Origin: Sthenelais limicola
Lineage: Eukaryota > Annelida > Polychaeta > Phyllodocida > Sigalionidae
Length of the DNA stretch: 64,000 bases
Direction of reading: 5' to 3'
Assembly (NCBI GenBank): GCA_942159475.1
Contig: OW804102.1
Span: forward strand, 21,084,684 to 21,148,683
A program made the position numbers and the translations under genes. Numbering within the stretch: the first letter of the stretch is position 1; each line of letters opens with the position of its first letter. Of the stretch, positions 12,061 through 24,383 are shown piece by piece. Below the pieces are notes generated by a model. It saw only the letters and a program-made list of their open reading frames with translations. It was not told where the DNA came from and searched no databases.

Positions 12061-14870
12061 TATATGGTAATATGTATAGAGTAAAAATAAACCTTGGCTC
12101 CGCTGGGGTTCATGGCCATTCCGTGTTCGTTATCAATGTTTCCATATCTGATATTCAGCAGAAGCTCAACATATCTTATACATATTACCAGCTTTCAATT
12201 AATGATTCTTAAAAACCATGATTTTTCCTAAAAAGATTCTTTATTCAGGATATTTGATGTACAAAACACGCTCATTCCGTAGATTGGTTTTCCTTGTGTC
12301 CTGATATTATTTTCTTACATTACAAACCATTTGTGGATGGTTTAATCTAGAGTAGATGATTAGAGAAAAACTATTTGTTACATACGTGATTACATTATGA
12401 ACATGTGAAAATGGTGAGTGATGTTGCAAAGTATGAGGTGAGATGTGATGGGAAAAACATAATACTAGACTTATAGTACCGCAATGACTATTTGAGTGGG
12501 TGAGTGAGTGGATAGGTTTACCACCTATTATGTATATACAATATGCAATATGTTTGCTACAATTTAAGTTGAACAAACAATATCTTCATACATGTATTCA
12601 TATTCTTCATACACTCTTATATACGGTGCCGAGTTTAGAGCATCTGATGGGATTGGTCAAATTGTGTATGCTGGGATTAAACTCACAATATGGTTTTAAA
12701 CATTTATATTGGCCACAAACATTTTAAAAAAAGTTAGAAAAATACGTATCACCATACGATGGTGCTTTTTGTACGTTGCCATTAAACAAATCAGATCATT
12801 TGAATCGACTGAATTACAAAAGGTTTCAGAACAAGTTTCAACTCAAAATACTATAATCTAATTACGTCAAGTTGTTTTCAGTAATCCCAATGCAGACGAA
12901 ACTATAGATTTATACATACAAGAATTCTGCTGTTAGAAAATCGGAGCAACATCAAGTAAACAAATTCAGTCAAGTATGATTTGATTAGGCCTACAAGCAA
13001 TCATTTCAAGATTGTGTTCGACAATTACCGCGTCCCAGAAGCATTAAAAACATGGTCAGGGTTATGAAAACAGAGAAATGTATTCAAAATATAGACATCT
13101 AAATAAGCATTTATGTTGCCAAACATAACAAATCGCATTCTCAGTTTGCCTTAACGTTTAATTTTCCACGTCCCAGTAGGCTACATATTAAGTTTTCAAT
13201 GTTGTTCCCGGTTCACATAAAACTTATATAATAGGGTAATATCTTGGTTATCCCAATTATCACCTATGCGCTAATTAATAACTGAAATAACACGGAGCTA
13301 TATGGATCCTAACCTGATCAGATCACCCATCAAAGGTAAGTGTTTATTCTGAAATCTGACCATCGCATCACGTGGTCGACCTCATTAGCATAACCAGCCA
13401 TGCCCAGCTGTCCTGCGCAATGTCCGGTAGGGGAGGCCAGGCATAACGTAAAATTACGTAACAAGAGCTAGATCATAATTATTGTATTGTTCTTAAAGAT
13501 TTTTATTCAGACAAAAGCATTGTGTAACAGGTACATTATTCTCAGAATTTGCTGCCTCTAATTTTAACAAGTATTTATACGAAATATTTTAGTGTAAATG
13601 TTGATCACAAAAGAGATTATTTATCTGTAAGCAAATAGAAAATAAAAATAAAATACTAATACATAGATGTTTAAAAGCCAACACCGTTTAAATATAAACG
13701 AAAATGCCTACTCATTCAGCAGAAATGACAAACATTTGTTCTTACCAAAAATAGCTCTACGAGAACTAAAATTTGAAGATGTACTAATCAGTAAAGCGTG
13801 GAAACCCATGCATGACCTCGCTAAGTATATCTAAAGCCTACATTATAGGACCAACCTAGGAGTCTAGAAATAACCTAAACACATTGTCCCAACCTTAGTT
13901 GCAGCGAGAACTGACAGGTGAGTGGTAGGCGTGCGACATTGAAAAGTGTCCTCTGTTGATTTTTCTAAATCGCGATAACGCTTTTGAAACAACTGTCATT
14001 AGTTAATATAATACTAATACTACTTGATGGAATATCCACATGTACACAAAACAACTGGGCGAATGCCTTTGGTCATGGTTTACCCTTTTGGCAGCTCCAC
14101 CTATATTATATATAATCATATTATGTGTGTATACATATGGGTGTACGATAAATGTGGCCTCTCAAAGGTTGCTTTGTCAGCTACATGACCACAGCTAGGG
14201 TATATAGGCTACTGATGTATCGAATCAAGCATATGTCAAAAAGAATATATAGTATATATGTTGAAAAGCTTTTGAACGCAACAATGCAATCAGTTTTGCG
14301 GTCGTTCAGCAGTATCTGAGTTTATTCAAGAGTTTGTCTACCAAATCGGTCTCCCTGCTACTGAGGGTATGCTACAACCTTACAACCTTACAAGTTACCT
14401 CGTTTGTGGAAAACACAAAGGTTGACATTCAATCCATACAATCCAATCGTGGTTACACAAAAATGTTCATGATAATCATATTAATATAGAAGGGTATCAA
14501 GTTATAAAGCTTGACAGGAAAATAAGGCATAACCAGTGTTAATTTGTGTGTCGCCAATCAGTGTACGTTTCTCCCCCAAAATGTCAAAAAGTCTTCAAAG
14601 TCACTGAAATGTTATGGGGGGTAATACCAACTCGAAATTTAGTTAATTTCTGCGATCATCCTGGTAAAATTATTAATTATTAAGTAAAAGAGTGTCTCAT
14701 GTTCAATCCAGTGTTAAAAGCAACACGGTACACATATCGTTTGTACCGGGGAGCGTGGATCAGGTCCCACCCACCTTCTGCTACATTTATGGCATGGCCA
14801 TAACATTAATAGTACTGGTGTTTTGCTCCTATTAATTGCCATTTCTTGGTAGTGACAAGAGAAATTAGAC
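12061..14870. other. Intergenic or intronic, one possible 5' exon
   Basis: No domain-bearing reading frame is visible. At 13302-13335 an ATG followed by ten open codons (MDPNLIRSPIK) runs into a strong donor AAAG|GTAAGT, with a TATA-like TTATATA about 75 bp upstream (13224-13230). This could be a first exon, but no partner exon was identified. The rest shows nothing definite. Confidence 0.4.
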
Positions 14871-15330
14871 CCGCCCTCGAGTCTCTGGGAGAGGGAGAGG
14901 GAAAGAGGAAAGTGGGGGGGGGGGGGGGGGGGTGAAATGAGATGAAAGACAGTTAAGGGAGGGGAAAAAGGGGTAGGAAGCGAATCTAGGGAGAGCAGCA
15001 TGAGGAGATTGAGGGAAGTGGAGATAGAGGGTGGAAGGTGGTTTGGGGTTTGGGGGAGGCGGGGGCTCCCCCCGCCTAGGATGAGCTGGGATGGGGAGAG
15101 TGGAGCACGAGGAGGAGAGGAGGAGGAGAGGTGTGAGAGAGAAACGAAGAGTGAGCGAGATGAAAATAAAGATGGAGTGAAGAGAGAGAGAGAGGGGAGG
15201 GGGATAATTCAAGGCCTCCGCCACTAAGCCGATTCTCATGCTATAATTTATCTAGTGGAGAAGGGCCTAAGGGAGAGGCAGGAGGGTGAGAGGGAGAGGA
15301 AGAGGGAAGGATATCCACAATATATTTTCA
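14871..15330. repeat. Purine-rich low-complexity tract with a 19-G run
   Basis: The + strand is strongly GA-biased over about 450 bp, with an uninterrupted run of 19 G at 14914-14932 and GAGA/GGAG words. Long proline- and serine-rich frames on the minus strand here are products of this bias. Confidence 0.85.
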
Positions 15331-16256
15331 ACTGTCAACCATGGCAGACAGGTCACTAGGCCTAGTTACTAATAAAGCGAGATGTAAGAGTACTTCCTCT
15401 CCTTGTTCTTTTTCTAGACCGTTGAAACTCTCTTTAGCTCAACAAACTCAGGGTATATTATATGTATGGTGTTTGCTTATTTATAGGCGGGCGTTTCATA
15501 ATCAAGACCAGCGCGCGCTATTGGACCTAACAACAGTATTCCGTTTCATAATGCTTTAACGCAACCACATATTTGTACACAGCGCTCATTTACTGATTAT
15601 TGATATAATCGTTGCAGTGTGTCCTCTAAAATTCTACTAATATTATCTTTAGTAATTTATCTCAGTACTTTGAAGAAAAATACCCATTTATCAGCCAACT
15701 TTTTCAGTCGAAAATAAATCTCTATACATTAACGGGATCTTATGCACAATAACACAAGGCAGTGCATGGACATGACTCTGTCTGCCAGGCCTAGGGCTTG
15801 CAAGGCTTATTGGGATTTCTTTTAAATTTGTAACCCGACACAAGTATACCCGAAACCTCTCAACTAACTATATATATATATATACATAATGCGCCGATTA
15901 TAATTCAAAATCAAATCTATCTCGTATTGTAAGTATATAGATAAATATACGAGCTAATTTATTCTTAAATAAATTAATTTTGTCCTCCTCTCTCACCCTT
16001 TTCCAAGGCGGAGGCTTTTCTACCCCCCAGGAGAGAAGGCCAATCTACGAATTATGGGAATCAAACCTGAATAAAAGATCATATAGAGTAGCCAACAGGC
16101 AAGTTTCTCCATGCATGATAAAATAAATTTTGCCTGTAAATATATATGCTTTTACCTGGAGAATAATCCAGTTAATAATACCTGTGTTCAGGTTATCACT
16201 CCTGGCTCCTATAGCATGGTCATGACCAGATTTACTACAACTTTGCCAAGACAAAA

Positions 16257-16344
16257 AGGAGGGAGAGGGAGAGAGAGCGGAGAGATAGAAGAGAGTGCTA
16301 GAGAGAGAAGGAGGAGAGAGAGGAGAGAGGGGGGGAGAGAGATA
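16257..16344. repeat. GA-rich simple repeat
   Basis: A run of imperfect GA/GAGG units, almost purely purine on the + strand, inside the 15485-17507 element. Confidence 0.9.
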
Positions 16345-16494
16345 TGACTGTATAAAGAGATAGGATACAGAATTTTCTATATATATGATGTGCGCTTACT
16401 ATGAGGCATGTTACTATGGAGCGTTTCTACGGCGACGACGTTGCGTCGGCAAATATGCAGGCGCATTTAAGATGCGTCCCTACATACCGTATTT

Positions 16495-17223
16495 CCTTGA
16501 ATAAGCGCAGGGCCTTGAATCAGCGCAGGCTAAAAAGCGCCGACTTGTGAAAAAATGGTGGGCTTAAGAATCCCAACATTATGATGCAATACCATTCGGA
16601 CAGGTCATTATACTTAGCTGTAGTGGCAATGATTTGTCATTGATTTGTTTACTGTTATGATAAACAGTAAACCAGGTACTGGCATAACTTTACACTGTTT
16701 AGGCCTTTAATATTATATTATTTGAAAGATTTGGGATATAATTTTGGCAAATTAAGACCAGTGTGTAAGTTGGACTTATAAATTGCAAATTATTTTCGTT
16801 TTTGAGTAACCTATTTAAAATAGGATATAACTCCTCCGACCACCCTCTGAGATTCTCAGAAAGTAGACATTACATAACTCTTAACTACCTGCCCACATAT
16901 ATAAGCCACGCAGGCCTTTCCAAAACCACTCTTTCGATTTTCGCTTCCTACCCGCCCATCACCACATTAAAACTTTATTAAATATATTTTATTTTTCTCA
17001 AATATATAAATTTCATTCCTCATACCAATAATTTTTAACAATCATAAATCAATTCTTTTATCTTCTATCTCCATCTTCCTGTATAACTTTTAAACTTACT
17101 TTAACAAAACATTATTCTATCTCAAACTTTTATATATATCAATTACCTTCATTTACCAATTGTCAAAAATTAAATATTTTTCTCCATACCCGGCGTTGTT
17201 CTCTCATGCAAGGAAATATGGTA
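16495..17223. mobile_element. Nested inverted-repeat element, about 730 bp
   Basis: TACCGTATTTCCTTG at 16495-16509 pairs with CAAGGAAATATGGTA at 17209-17223 (one mismatch). The left part has AATAAGCGCAGGG and AATCAGCGCAGG words. The right half is unusually pyrimidine- and AT-rich. It sits wholly inside the larger inverted-repeat element, so it arrived later. Confidence 0.65.
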
Positions 17224-17507
17224 GCCTACCAATGTTGTGTCGTTGTTACAAACAATATGAATGCGTGTCTCTTGTACTGAAGGTAGAGATATGCTACGTT
17301 AATTTGGTTCCCTAACTATAGGTAGATGGCGTATTGTTGAATTTTTCTAGCGCTCGCTGGCCAAAATTAGCGGACGCTAAATTCGGTTGTTAGCTTCAAC
17401 GAACGACACCTTGATTAACGCATGGTTAATACAGGCTTTATGAAACGGGACTAGCGAACGCACTCCGTTTTTTACCGAGCGCTGCGTTAATTATGAAACG
17501 CCCGCCT

Positions 17508-18895
17508 GGATCGTAAGAGGCTATGAATCTTACGCAGTAAATAACAACACATTCCAGGTTCTTACAGCTACTCGCCAGCCAAATCTCTTTGTTCGTTATT
17601 CTACACACTGGTAGCTAGTGATGGGGATAAATCAGAGAACAACCAACAACCGACTCCATAAAAAACCAGTTCATGCATCAAAATTAAAGGTGCAATAATT
17701 AATTTAATATCCTTAGCGGGGGGTTCCCCTGTGCCCTATACTACAACTCGTATTCACGTGTCTAATTTGGAATGATTTACCTTCCTTAATTTAATTAGGC
17801 TCTGGTAAATGACCTTCAATGGACATTCAATTAAACCAGTACTTTTATCACCAATAATGACATTTAATAATCACTCCCCTTTCGGTAGTTGGGCCTTCGT
17901 TTCTGATGCTTAACATCCATTCTCTAGGTATGCCTTTTCAAGGTCCATTCTGTGAGAAAATCAGGGTTGAAACCCATTATTAAACTGTTATCGAAATCCC
18001 AGTTTATAGTATACATATTATTATTGTAAACCCAGGAAAGTAGAAAGGTTATTTCAACAATACCTAACCCTGAACTCAAAGCCACCTTATTGTAAAAAGA
18101 TCTGCTGCAATAAAGAATTCTTGAATTGAATTGAATTGAATGCGACTGGTCCTATCAAAGCGAAATGGGACCACCATAGGTTTTATACAGTTTACTATAC
18201 AATAGCTTCCTATATGACAATTAGTAAGCCCTAAGATAATTATTAGATTAATTATTGTGGAACATCCAGGAATAAATAAGTACATAGGCCTATGCGGATA
18301 ATACACGTCTAGAATTGACTGGAGTATTTAAATGCTTAGGTATTTATGTGGCGAGTAACATCGATCCCTACCTTCGATTCCTTCACTAATTAATTTACTG
18401 CATGCTGGCATGTTGATCTGAGACAGTGTGCCCTGAAGGTTAGAATTCCCCCAACGCGATAGAATTACCATTGAACCATACCATTAAGCAACACATTACA
18501 GTTGTTTATCTGCGTGCAGGAGGTTTGCAAAGCACGTCTCTATTTAATGTGTAAGGATTTATTGAGTAGAGTCGCTCGTTATTAATACAAGCATTCATTT
18601 AATTTCTAAAAACGGATACCGAGTGCCATTTTTATATTGGCGGAATCTTGGCAAGGGATATATTGGGATATTACATTTTGAGTATAGACTTCATAATCTT
18701 ATCATATCATATGATCCATGTACTGCAGGCTATATGATAGACAACTCGCAAGGAATATACTATAATATAGGTTGTCTCATTTCAGAAATCCAATTCGACT
18801 CATAGCCTATTGCTTTGGGTTAATGTGCCTCTAAAATGTTCAAACACTAACGCCAATTTTGCATATTTTTAAAGTAAGCGTCAAACAACATTGAA
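17508..18895. other. Intergenic, with a possible retroposon tail
   Basis: At about 18105-18140 the sequence CTGCAATAAAGAATTC is followed by repeated TTGAA units, like the 3' tail of a non-LTR retroposon. A similar tail (CTGCAAATAAAGAATC, then AATTGAATT) occurs near 32512-32550. The promoter of the following gene should lie in the last few hundred bases, but I see no firm TATA box. Confidence 0.4.
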
Positions 18896-19013
18896 ATGGA
18901 AATGGCAGATAGGATAATATATTGTTGGATTCTTCTGGTTGTCTGTCCTTTGCTTGCTGCCAATGGAAGCAGCCTGGATTCAATCATATGCGACCAACCG
19001 CCAGCTTTTCCAG
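18896..19013 (+). CDS. CCP protein, exon 1
   Basis: Encodes the signal peptide and the first CCP cysteine (IICDQPPAFP). It ends CCAG|GTAAAT, leaving one base of a codon. Confidence 0.72.
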
Positions 19014-21976
19014 GTAAATCTTTTATTTACGATACTACGTCTGCTAGGAAAACATGACATTACCAATTTGGCTAGGCTAGACTACTTAATAAAATAAGGC
19101 AATTTTAACAAAGCCGTGAAGCTGTTGCTTTATAGTGAACATACATTGTATGGAGATTTGAGACGAAGCACTGCGAAAATAATGTACGGTTGCTATTTTA
19201 GTTGTATTTCATGTATGTTTTATTTTTATTTTTAAGCTGTATTTCTGCACTTGTTGTTGTAATAGTTTTATTTCCAGATTCTATCTTTACGTCACGTCCA
19301 GAAAATGGGCAATCAATTTTACAATCAATATAATGACCATTGGCGGATTTACATTCGCAGCTCTTCCAGGATGTCCCTGTTATCTCTGTTAGTTTCTCAA
19401 CTTTTCATTTGATGATGTATTTACCTTTGAGATGATCCCAGAGATATTAATCTATTACGACACAATCTTTATTATATGCTTTGAACTCACATCTCTTGCA
19501 AAGAGAACATAACTATCAAGGTTATTACAAACTGTAATTGGCATAAGCATAATCTATCAATATTTTTTATACATTTTTTATAATCTGTTTAATTTAATAT
19601 CTTCAAAGTTAATTATATTAAGGGGAAATATTATAATTCAAGTCTAGCTTTAGGTTAGCAATGATGGTTTTTATTATTAAGCATTCACATTAAAGGAATT
19701 TATTAGAAGTTTTGAAGTATACTTAAACTAATAATACATTATGATTACATTTATTCGCACGTGGAAAGTGTTCACCTGGAGTAGACAGGGCTGATGCAAC
19801 TTGTAGGCTAGAATATATTTAAACATGTTTAAACAATGGGCACATGTCCAACATTGTAGTAGTTTTTAGTCGGTAGTATGTTGTGGATCACTAGAAATAA
19901 AAGGAACTGAGGTAAATCGTAATTCAATCATCAGAAAACAATAACTAAATGTTATGGGATTGTTTTAACTTGGAAGAAGTCGGGGATGGATGTGTGTGAG
20001 ATATAAGTCAAAGGGCTTGATGACCTTTAATTGTTTCTCTATACATGTGTAGTGGCTGTAGCTATTTACTACACATGTAGGCCTATGAGGGTCAGATTTT
20101 CAGAAAATGCACAATTAAACTTCGCCAATCCTCTCAAATAACCCAAATTCAGAGGAGAATAAAGTTCAAAATACAGTTCAACCTAATCAAACAGATTGCT
20201 AGAATCAATGCCATGCCGAATAGTCTTGAATTTACCTAATGGGGGTGGTGTATAATATTAAGAATACAAAATCGTAAGATTCGTAAATTCGTAAGCACTT
20301 GTTAATTCACTTGTAAGCCAAGACCTGGTGCATATGATACAATTACGAAATTCGGAAATGGGTATGTTCTAGCATAGGATTTGGTAGTTACAAAGTTTAT
20401 TGTGTAACCATACAGGCTTACAAGGAACTTGTAACCGGGTGCAGTATGCTTGTAGTTACTAATCCTACGATTGCGAAATAAAGATTGTAAATCAGTGTGC
20501 AGAATATATCCTTGACCCACTTGTAGGGGTTGGTAATTTTAGAACATTGTAATTGGAAATATAAATTTACAATTGATTGTTAACATTACTAAGTGCTTGA
20601 CAATGCAGTTTGTATTGGTCTTGCAGCAATGTACAAGCATTCGTAAAGCTTGCATACACAAACAGAACTATCACATACCCCATTACCCACACTTAACACA
20701 CCCACAACCGGGTGGGGGGCAAGGGGGGCACTTACTATATTGGGGGGCCTAGCCCCCCCCCCCCCCCAATAATTTGATTAATATTAAAATGTGAACAATT
20801 TATTTGCAAATAATGTCACTCACAGGTGCTTATGCAACATATACATACAGACTAATGAAATCATAAATTATAAGCTCAGAAAGTTCAGACATCATTCATG
20901 TAAAAACTAAGAGAATCAGTAAAAAAATCATTTTTCTGGCTGATGCAGAACTTCATTTCTGTATATCAATCTTCTTTCTCAATACCTATCTGTCCCTCCC
21001 TCCCTCTCCCTCTCTCCCTCCTTCCTCTACCTTAATATATCTTTCTCTCCTTTCACTGTGTGAGTGTGTGTGACATGCAGTGGCGTATTTGGGGATTCAA
21101 AACTTGTAAGATTCATTTCCAAAAAGAGGCTTAAAACCCGTTAATATGTTTACAAGAACTGTTTTGCAACACATTATAAGTACGTGCCTTTTGGTAAGGC
21201 AGTTGTAAAGGCCTTACAAGCCCTTGTGATGACCCCCCTCACCATCACTACTACGAGTCCTTGCAAAAGAATTAAGTATTTACAATTTTGTAGATGTAAC
21301 CTTTGGCCCTGCGATTTTGCTTGCAAGCACGTTATCAAGGGGTTACAAATCATATATTTCATTGTAATCGCAGGATAAGTAACTACAAGCAACTTACGAA
21401 ATTGCAAGCCCTGAAATGTAGTTGCGATTATACACCACCCCCAATATTAACCAAATTGCAGCTTAATTTAAAAGAACTTACTAAATATGTACAGCTGCCA
21501 ATTGTACATTTTCTGAAAATCTGACCCATAAGTGTTTGCTTATCACTCAATATAAACTCATCTGCCAGTCAAATTGAAAATTTCCAGATCAGATATAAAC
21601 TACCGAGACAGCGATCCTTCGACCATTGCAATGCAAAATATTGAAGCGCTATCACAAAACAAGGATTGTTCTCAACTTTTTCTTTTCTCTTCCAGGGTCA
21701 TTCCTGTCCACCCGCCTCACCAAAACAAATTTCTCGGTGGGAGAAAGTGTCGCTCATAAATGTGACGAGGAACAGGGTGGCTTTGGGGACGTCTATCAGG
21801 TGTGCACATCAAATGGCACATGGAGTGCTCCTGATCGCCAATGTTCAGTTTGGATACCGGTGACGGGAGGTTCGGCTGTGGGTATAGCCTTCGCACTTTT
21901 CAACATGACTTTGGTTCTTGTATCTCTGGGCCACAATTGTAAACCACGGAGCAATGTCCATATCGTAAATCGGTGA
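18896..21976 (+). CDS. Single-CCP (sushi) membrane protein, two coding exons
   Basis: Model: join 18896-19013 and 21696-21976, 399 nt, 132 residues. Residues 1-23 form a signal peptide (hydrophobic WILLVVCPLLAA). A CCP/sushi module follows with its four cysteines at 32, 62, 76 and 89 and the conserved tryptophan (82) in NGTWSAPDRQC. A hydrophobic segment (about 98-117, GGSAVGIAFALFNMTLVLV) and a short basic tail ending VNR suggest a type I membrane protein. N-glycosylation sites are N51 and N79. CCP modules bind complement or adhesion partners in known families; the ligand here is unknown. The ATG at 18896 was chosen because it opens directly into the signal peptide. The splice is phase 1 and falls inside the CCP module, between its first and second cysteines. 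One CCP is few for this class, so the gene may be a short paralogue or may have missed exons. Confidence 0.72.
20084..21530 (+). mobile_element. MITE family 1 copy split by another element
   Basis: The left half (20084-20240) and right half (21443-21530) align with the intact copy at 22585-22829: GGGTCAGATTTTCAGAAAATG at the left end, TTTTCTGAAAATCTGACCC at the right. They are separated by a 1.2-kb insert. It lies in the intron of the CCP gene and is flanked by TA on both sides. Confidence 0.85.
20241..21442. mobile_element. 1.2-kb inverted-repeat element inserted in a MITE
   Basis: The ends are GGGGGTGGTGTATAAT and its exact reverse complement ATTATACACCACCCCC. AAT flanks both sides, compatible with a 3-bp target duplication. 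The interior is crowded with CTTGTAAG/CTTACAAG- and CGTAA-type words in both orientations, especially near each end. A poly-C run (about 20751-20767) sits in the middle. No protein frame of useful size. Confidence 0.75.
21696..21976 (+). CDS. CCP protein, exon 2
   Basis: Acceptor TTTTCTCTTCCAG ends at 21695. The exon carries CCP cysteines two to four, the membrane segment and the stop codon TGA at 21974-21976. Confidence 0.75.
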
Positions 21977-22263
21977 TATCATAGCTATTGATATAGCGAC
22001 TAATATAGTGCCTCGTGTTGAATATGCATAGGCTTCTATACCAACTTGCCTGTGGCTGGCAAATTTGTACTAAGAGCCTTTTAGACAAGGAGAAACTATT
22101 ACTTATGTTTGAGGGAGACTCGTATTCCCCCTTGTGGGCAAATCCCTCGACAACATCTCACTATGCATGTAACATATATAGTACAATATAATATAATACA
22201 AAAATAGAAGTGTTAATTGTTCTTCACTACTCAAGATCTAAACCGGATTTGTGGTTATATTAA

Positions 22264-22704
22264 ATGACTGATCGTATAGTTTGGTTTACTTCACTAAAAG
22301 ATTTGGCTATGACAAGGAGAAAACGGTTTCCTCTGACTAATTCCAGTTTCTACCAACCCCCAACTCACACGCGCGAGAAAAAGCGTAGTCCAGAAATTTT
22401 GACCACTAGATCGATACAGGATATTATATTATTTTCTGTTTTTGTCCTTATAGTTACCGTTTTTCTCATTTTCAATGATAATGCCCACCACCTGCCCTGC
22501 TCCTACCTTAAAATGCATTTGTTTCAGTGTCTAACTGCCTTGCCTCGCACAAGCTTGCAGGGCGCTACCGCTATTCATTTTGGATATATGGGTCAGATTT
22601 TCAGAAAATGTACAATTCAACTTCACCAATCTTCTCAAATAACCCAAATTTCAGACGAAAATAAAGATCAAAATAGAGTTCAACCTAACCAAACAGATTG
22701 CTAG
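22264..22704 (+). CDS. Doubtful 146-codon open frame
   Basis: An uninterrupted frame with one hydrophobic stretch (about residues 56-69, IILFSVFVLIVTVF). The last third is translated MITE sequence (from 22585), and no family is recognised. Probably fortuitous; listed because it is the longest non-satellite frame in the window. Confidence 0.1.
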   Translation: MTDRIVWFTSLKDLAMTRRKRFPLTNSSFYQPPTHTREKKRSPEILTTRSIQDIILFSVFVLIVTVFLIFNDNAHHLPCSYLKMHLFQCLTALPRTSLQGATAIHFGYMGQIFRKCTIQLHQSSQITQISDENKDQNRVQPNQTDC

Positions 22705-22829
22705 AATCAATGCAATGCCAAATATACTCGAACTTACCTAGTATTGGCCAAATTGCAGCCTAATTTAGCAGATTTTACTAAATATGTAGAGCTGCCAATT
22801 GTACATTTTCTGAAAATCTGACCCATATA
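22585..22829 (+). mobile_element. MITE family 1, best copy (245 bp)
   Basis: ATATGGGTCAGATTTTCAG at the left and its exact inverse at the right end (…CTGAAAATCTGACCCATAT). TA flanks both ends and the copy is too short to code. This copy serves as the family reference for the others near 11.8, 20.1/21.5, 27.5, 50.9 and 51.6 kb. Confidence 0.9.
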
Positions 22830-24383
22830 ATCCCTTTTGCCGGTTACGTTGTGCCAAACACCACTTTCAGTATGGGACAGGATAAGGGATTTACCGGAAT
22901 GGTCATGCGATAATGAATGTTTTCAAATCGGGGTTTGTCTATCACAACTGCTTTTAATAGTTCCTCGAACCAAAAGGGCAGGAAACTGATTCAAGTTATC
23001 ATTTCGCATAACTAGAGTTTGCAGATTACATGGCAAAATATTGAAAACACCGCCAGTATGGGTCTCCATTAGATGGGAGTTGAAGCCATTTTGTTGGGTG
23101 ATGGAAGGAATTTGACAAGTGGTGCTATCCACCTCCTACAGAGGTTTGGTCAGTCACTGCTCGTCGAGATGCATAACCGCGAGATTTGACTGTGGTGTTT
23201 TAGGCTATTTAGTTGTATAAATATGGATTATTTTTCTCATTTTCAATGACCCTCTCCTCCCCCTGCCCTGTTCTCCACCCCAACCCCCAGCGCTGTTCAA
23301 CCCTTTGTGAATTACCCAGTAATTATGCCAGCAAAACTAAATGACAAAGTCAGAGCTAGGGAATCAAGGTTGACCGCCAAAATAAGACCTGGTTGTACCA
23401 GAAGTTTGACTACCTTTTTGTCAAAATATCCGTTTTATTTCTATAGATATAACTGTGCTAATATAAAAGGATCTCTTTATTCCTAATAATTATGGTGTAA
23501 CGAAAATCCACCCCTATCTTCAGCGATTCTGTTATTTTAAAAAAATAAAACCCAATCAATTCCCATTTTTCAAAAAACTCTCTCAACTGACCAGGCAACT
23601 GCTAGTGGAGAGCATTGGAGTCATTGGTGGTTCAGTGGGAGAACCCTACACATGACTAGGCAACCCAGAAAGAAAGGCTCATTAGCCAAATAGTCCAGGC
23701 AATCTAGCATCAAACCTCAAACAAATTGCAAAAGTATTTATTTTTGCCTTCTTTGATAAGCTGGTTTTATTGTCCTAAAAATCTAAAGCCACCAGTCAAG
23801 CGGAAAGTTCTCAAAATCGCCACTAGGGGAACACATTTTCACATTTTTACAAACAACGCTCAAAATATTCCATTTAGGTGGTTTCAGCATGTATTTTTTA
23901 CTGCCACCCAAAGTCACTTCCTTCCCTATGCCTTCATCTGATTTGGTCATTCCAACTGGTGGACCTTCTTCACAGGGAAAACTCTCTCAACTGACCGGGC
24001 AACTGCTAGTGGAGTGCCCCCATAGCTAAACAATAATTACCAATAATGGTTACATTTCTTTATTCCAAAGTTAATGACGCTAGTTATGTTTAAATCAGAC
24101 AACTACTTCAAAAGTTATGATATTTTTACGTAATCACTGATTATACTTGCCCCTCACGGCCGGATGATCGTTTTACACTCAGACCAAAATTGTTCCTTAG
24201 ACCCTAAGCTTTCATTTTGTACCAAAAAGTAAACTTTTACAAGATTTTGAACTGAAAATCAAATTCTGCATTAGCCAGGAACCCTACTATTGCCTTGTCT
24301 ACGTATTAGCCCTCCAAATAAAAACAAAACTGACAAAGGTATACCATAAAAAGGATGAGGTGACAGTTTAAAAATACATATAT
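22830..24383. other. Non-coding, with a 37-bp direct repeat 400 bp apart
   Basis: AACTCTCTCAACTGACCRGG followed by CAACTGCTAGTGGAG occurs at about 23576-23611 and 23979-24015, one mismatch between copies. This may mark a partial duplication or the ends of a small insertion. No gene was seen. Confidence 0.5.

Larger units (their letters stand above)
15485..17507. mobile_element. Inverted-repeat element, about 2.0 kb
   Basis: The left end AGGCGGGCGTTTCATAA (15485-15501) is matched exactly by its reverse complement TTATGAAACGCCCGCCT at 17491-17507. Further in, both ends carry related AGCGC-, GTTTCAT- and TTAACGC-containing words. No transposase frame is visible, so it is non-autonomous or decayed. 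It contains a second element (16495-17223) and a GA run. Confidence 0.7.

Noticed and set aside
14714..15239. Proline-rich open frames on the minus strand
   Set aside because: Translation of a G- and GA-rich tract; no domain and extreme composition bias.
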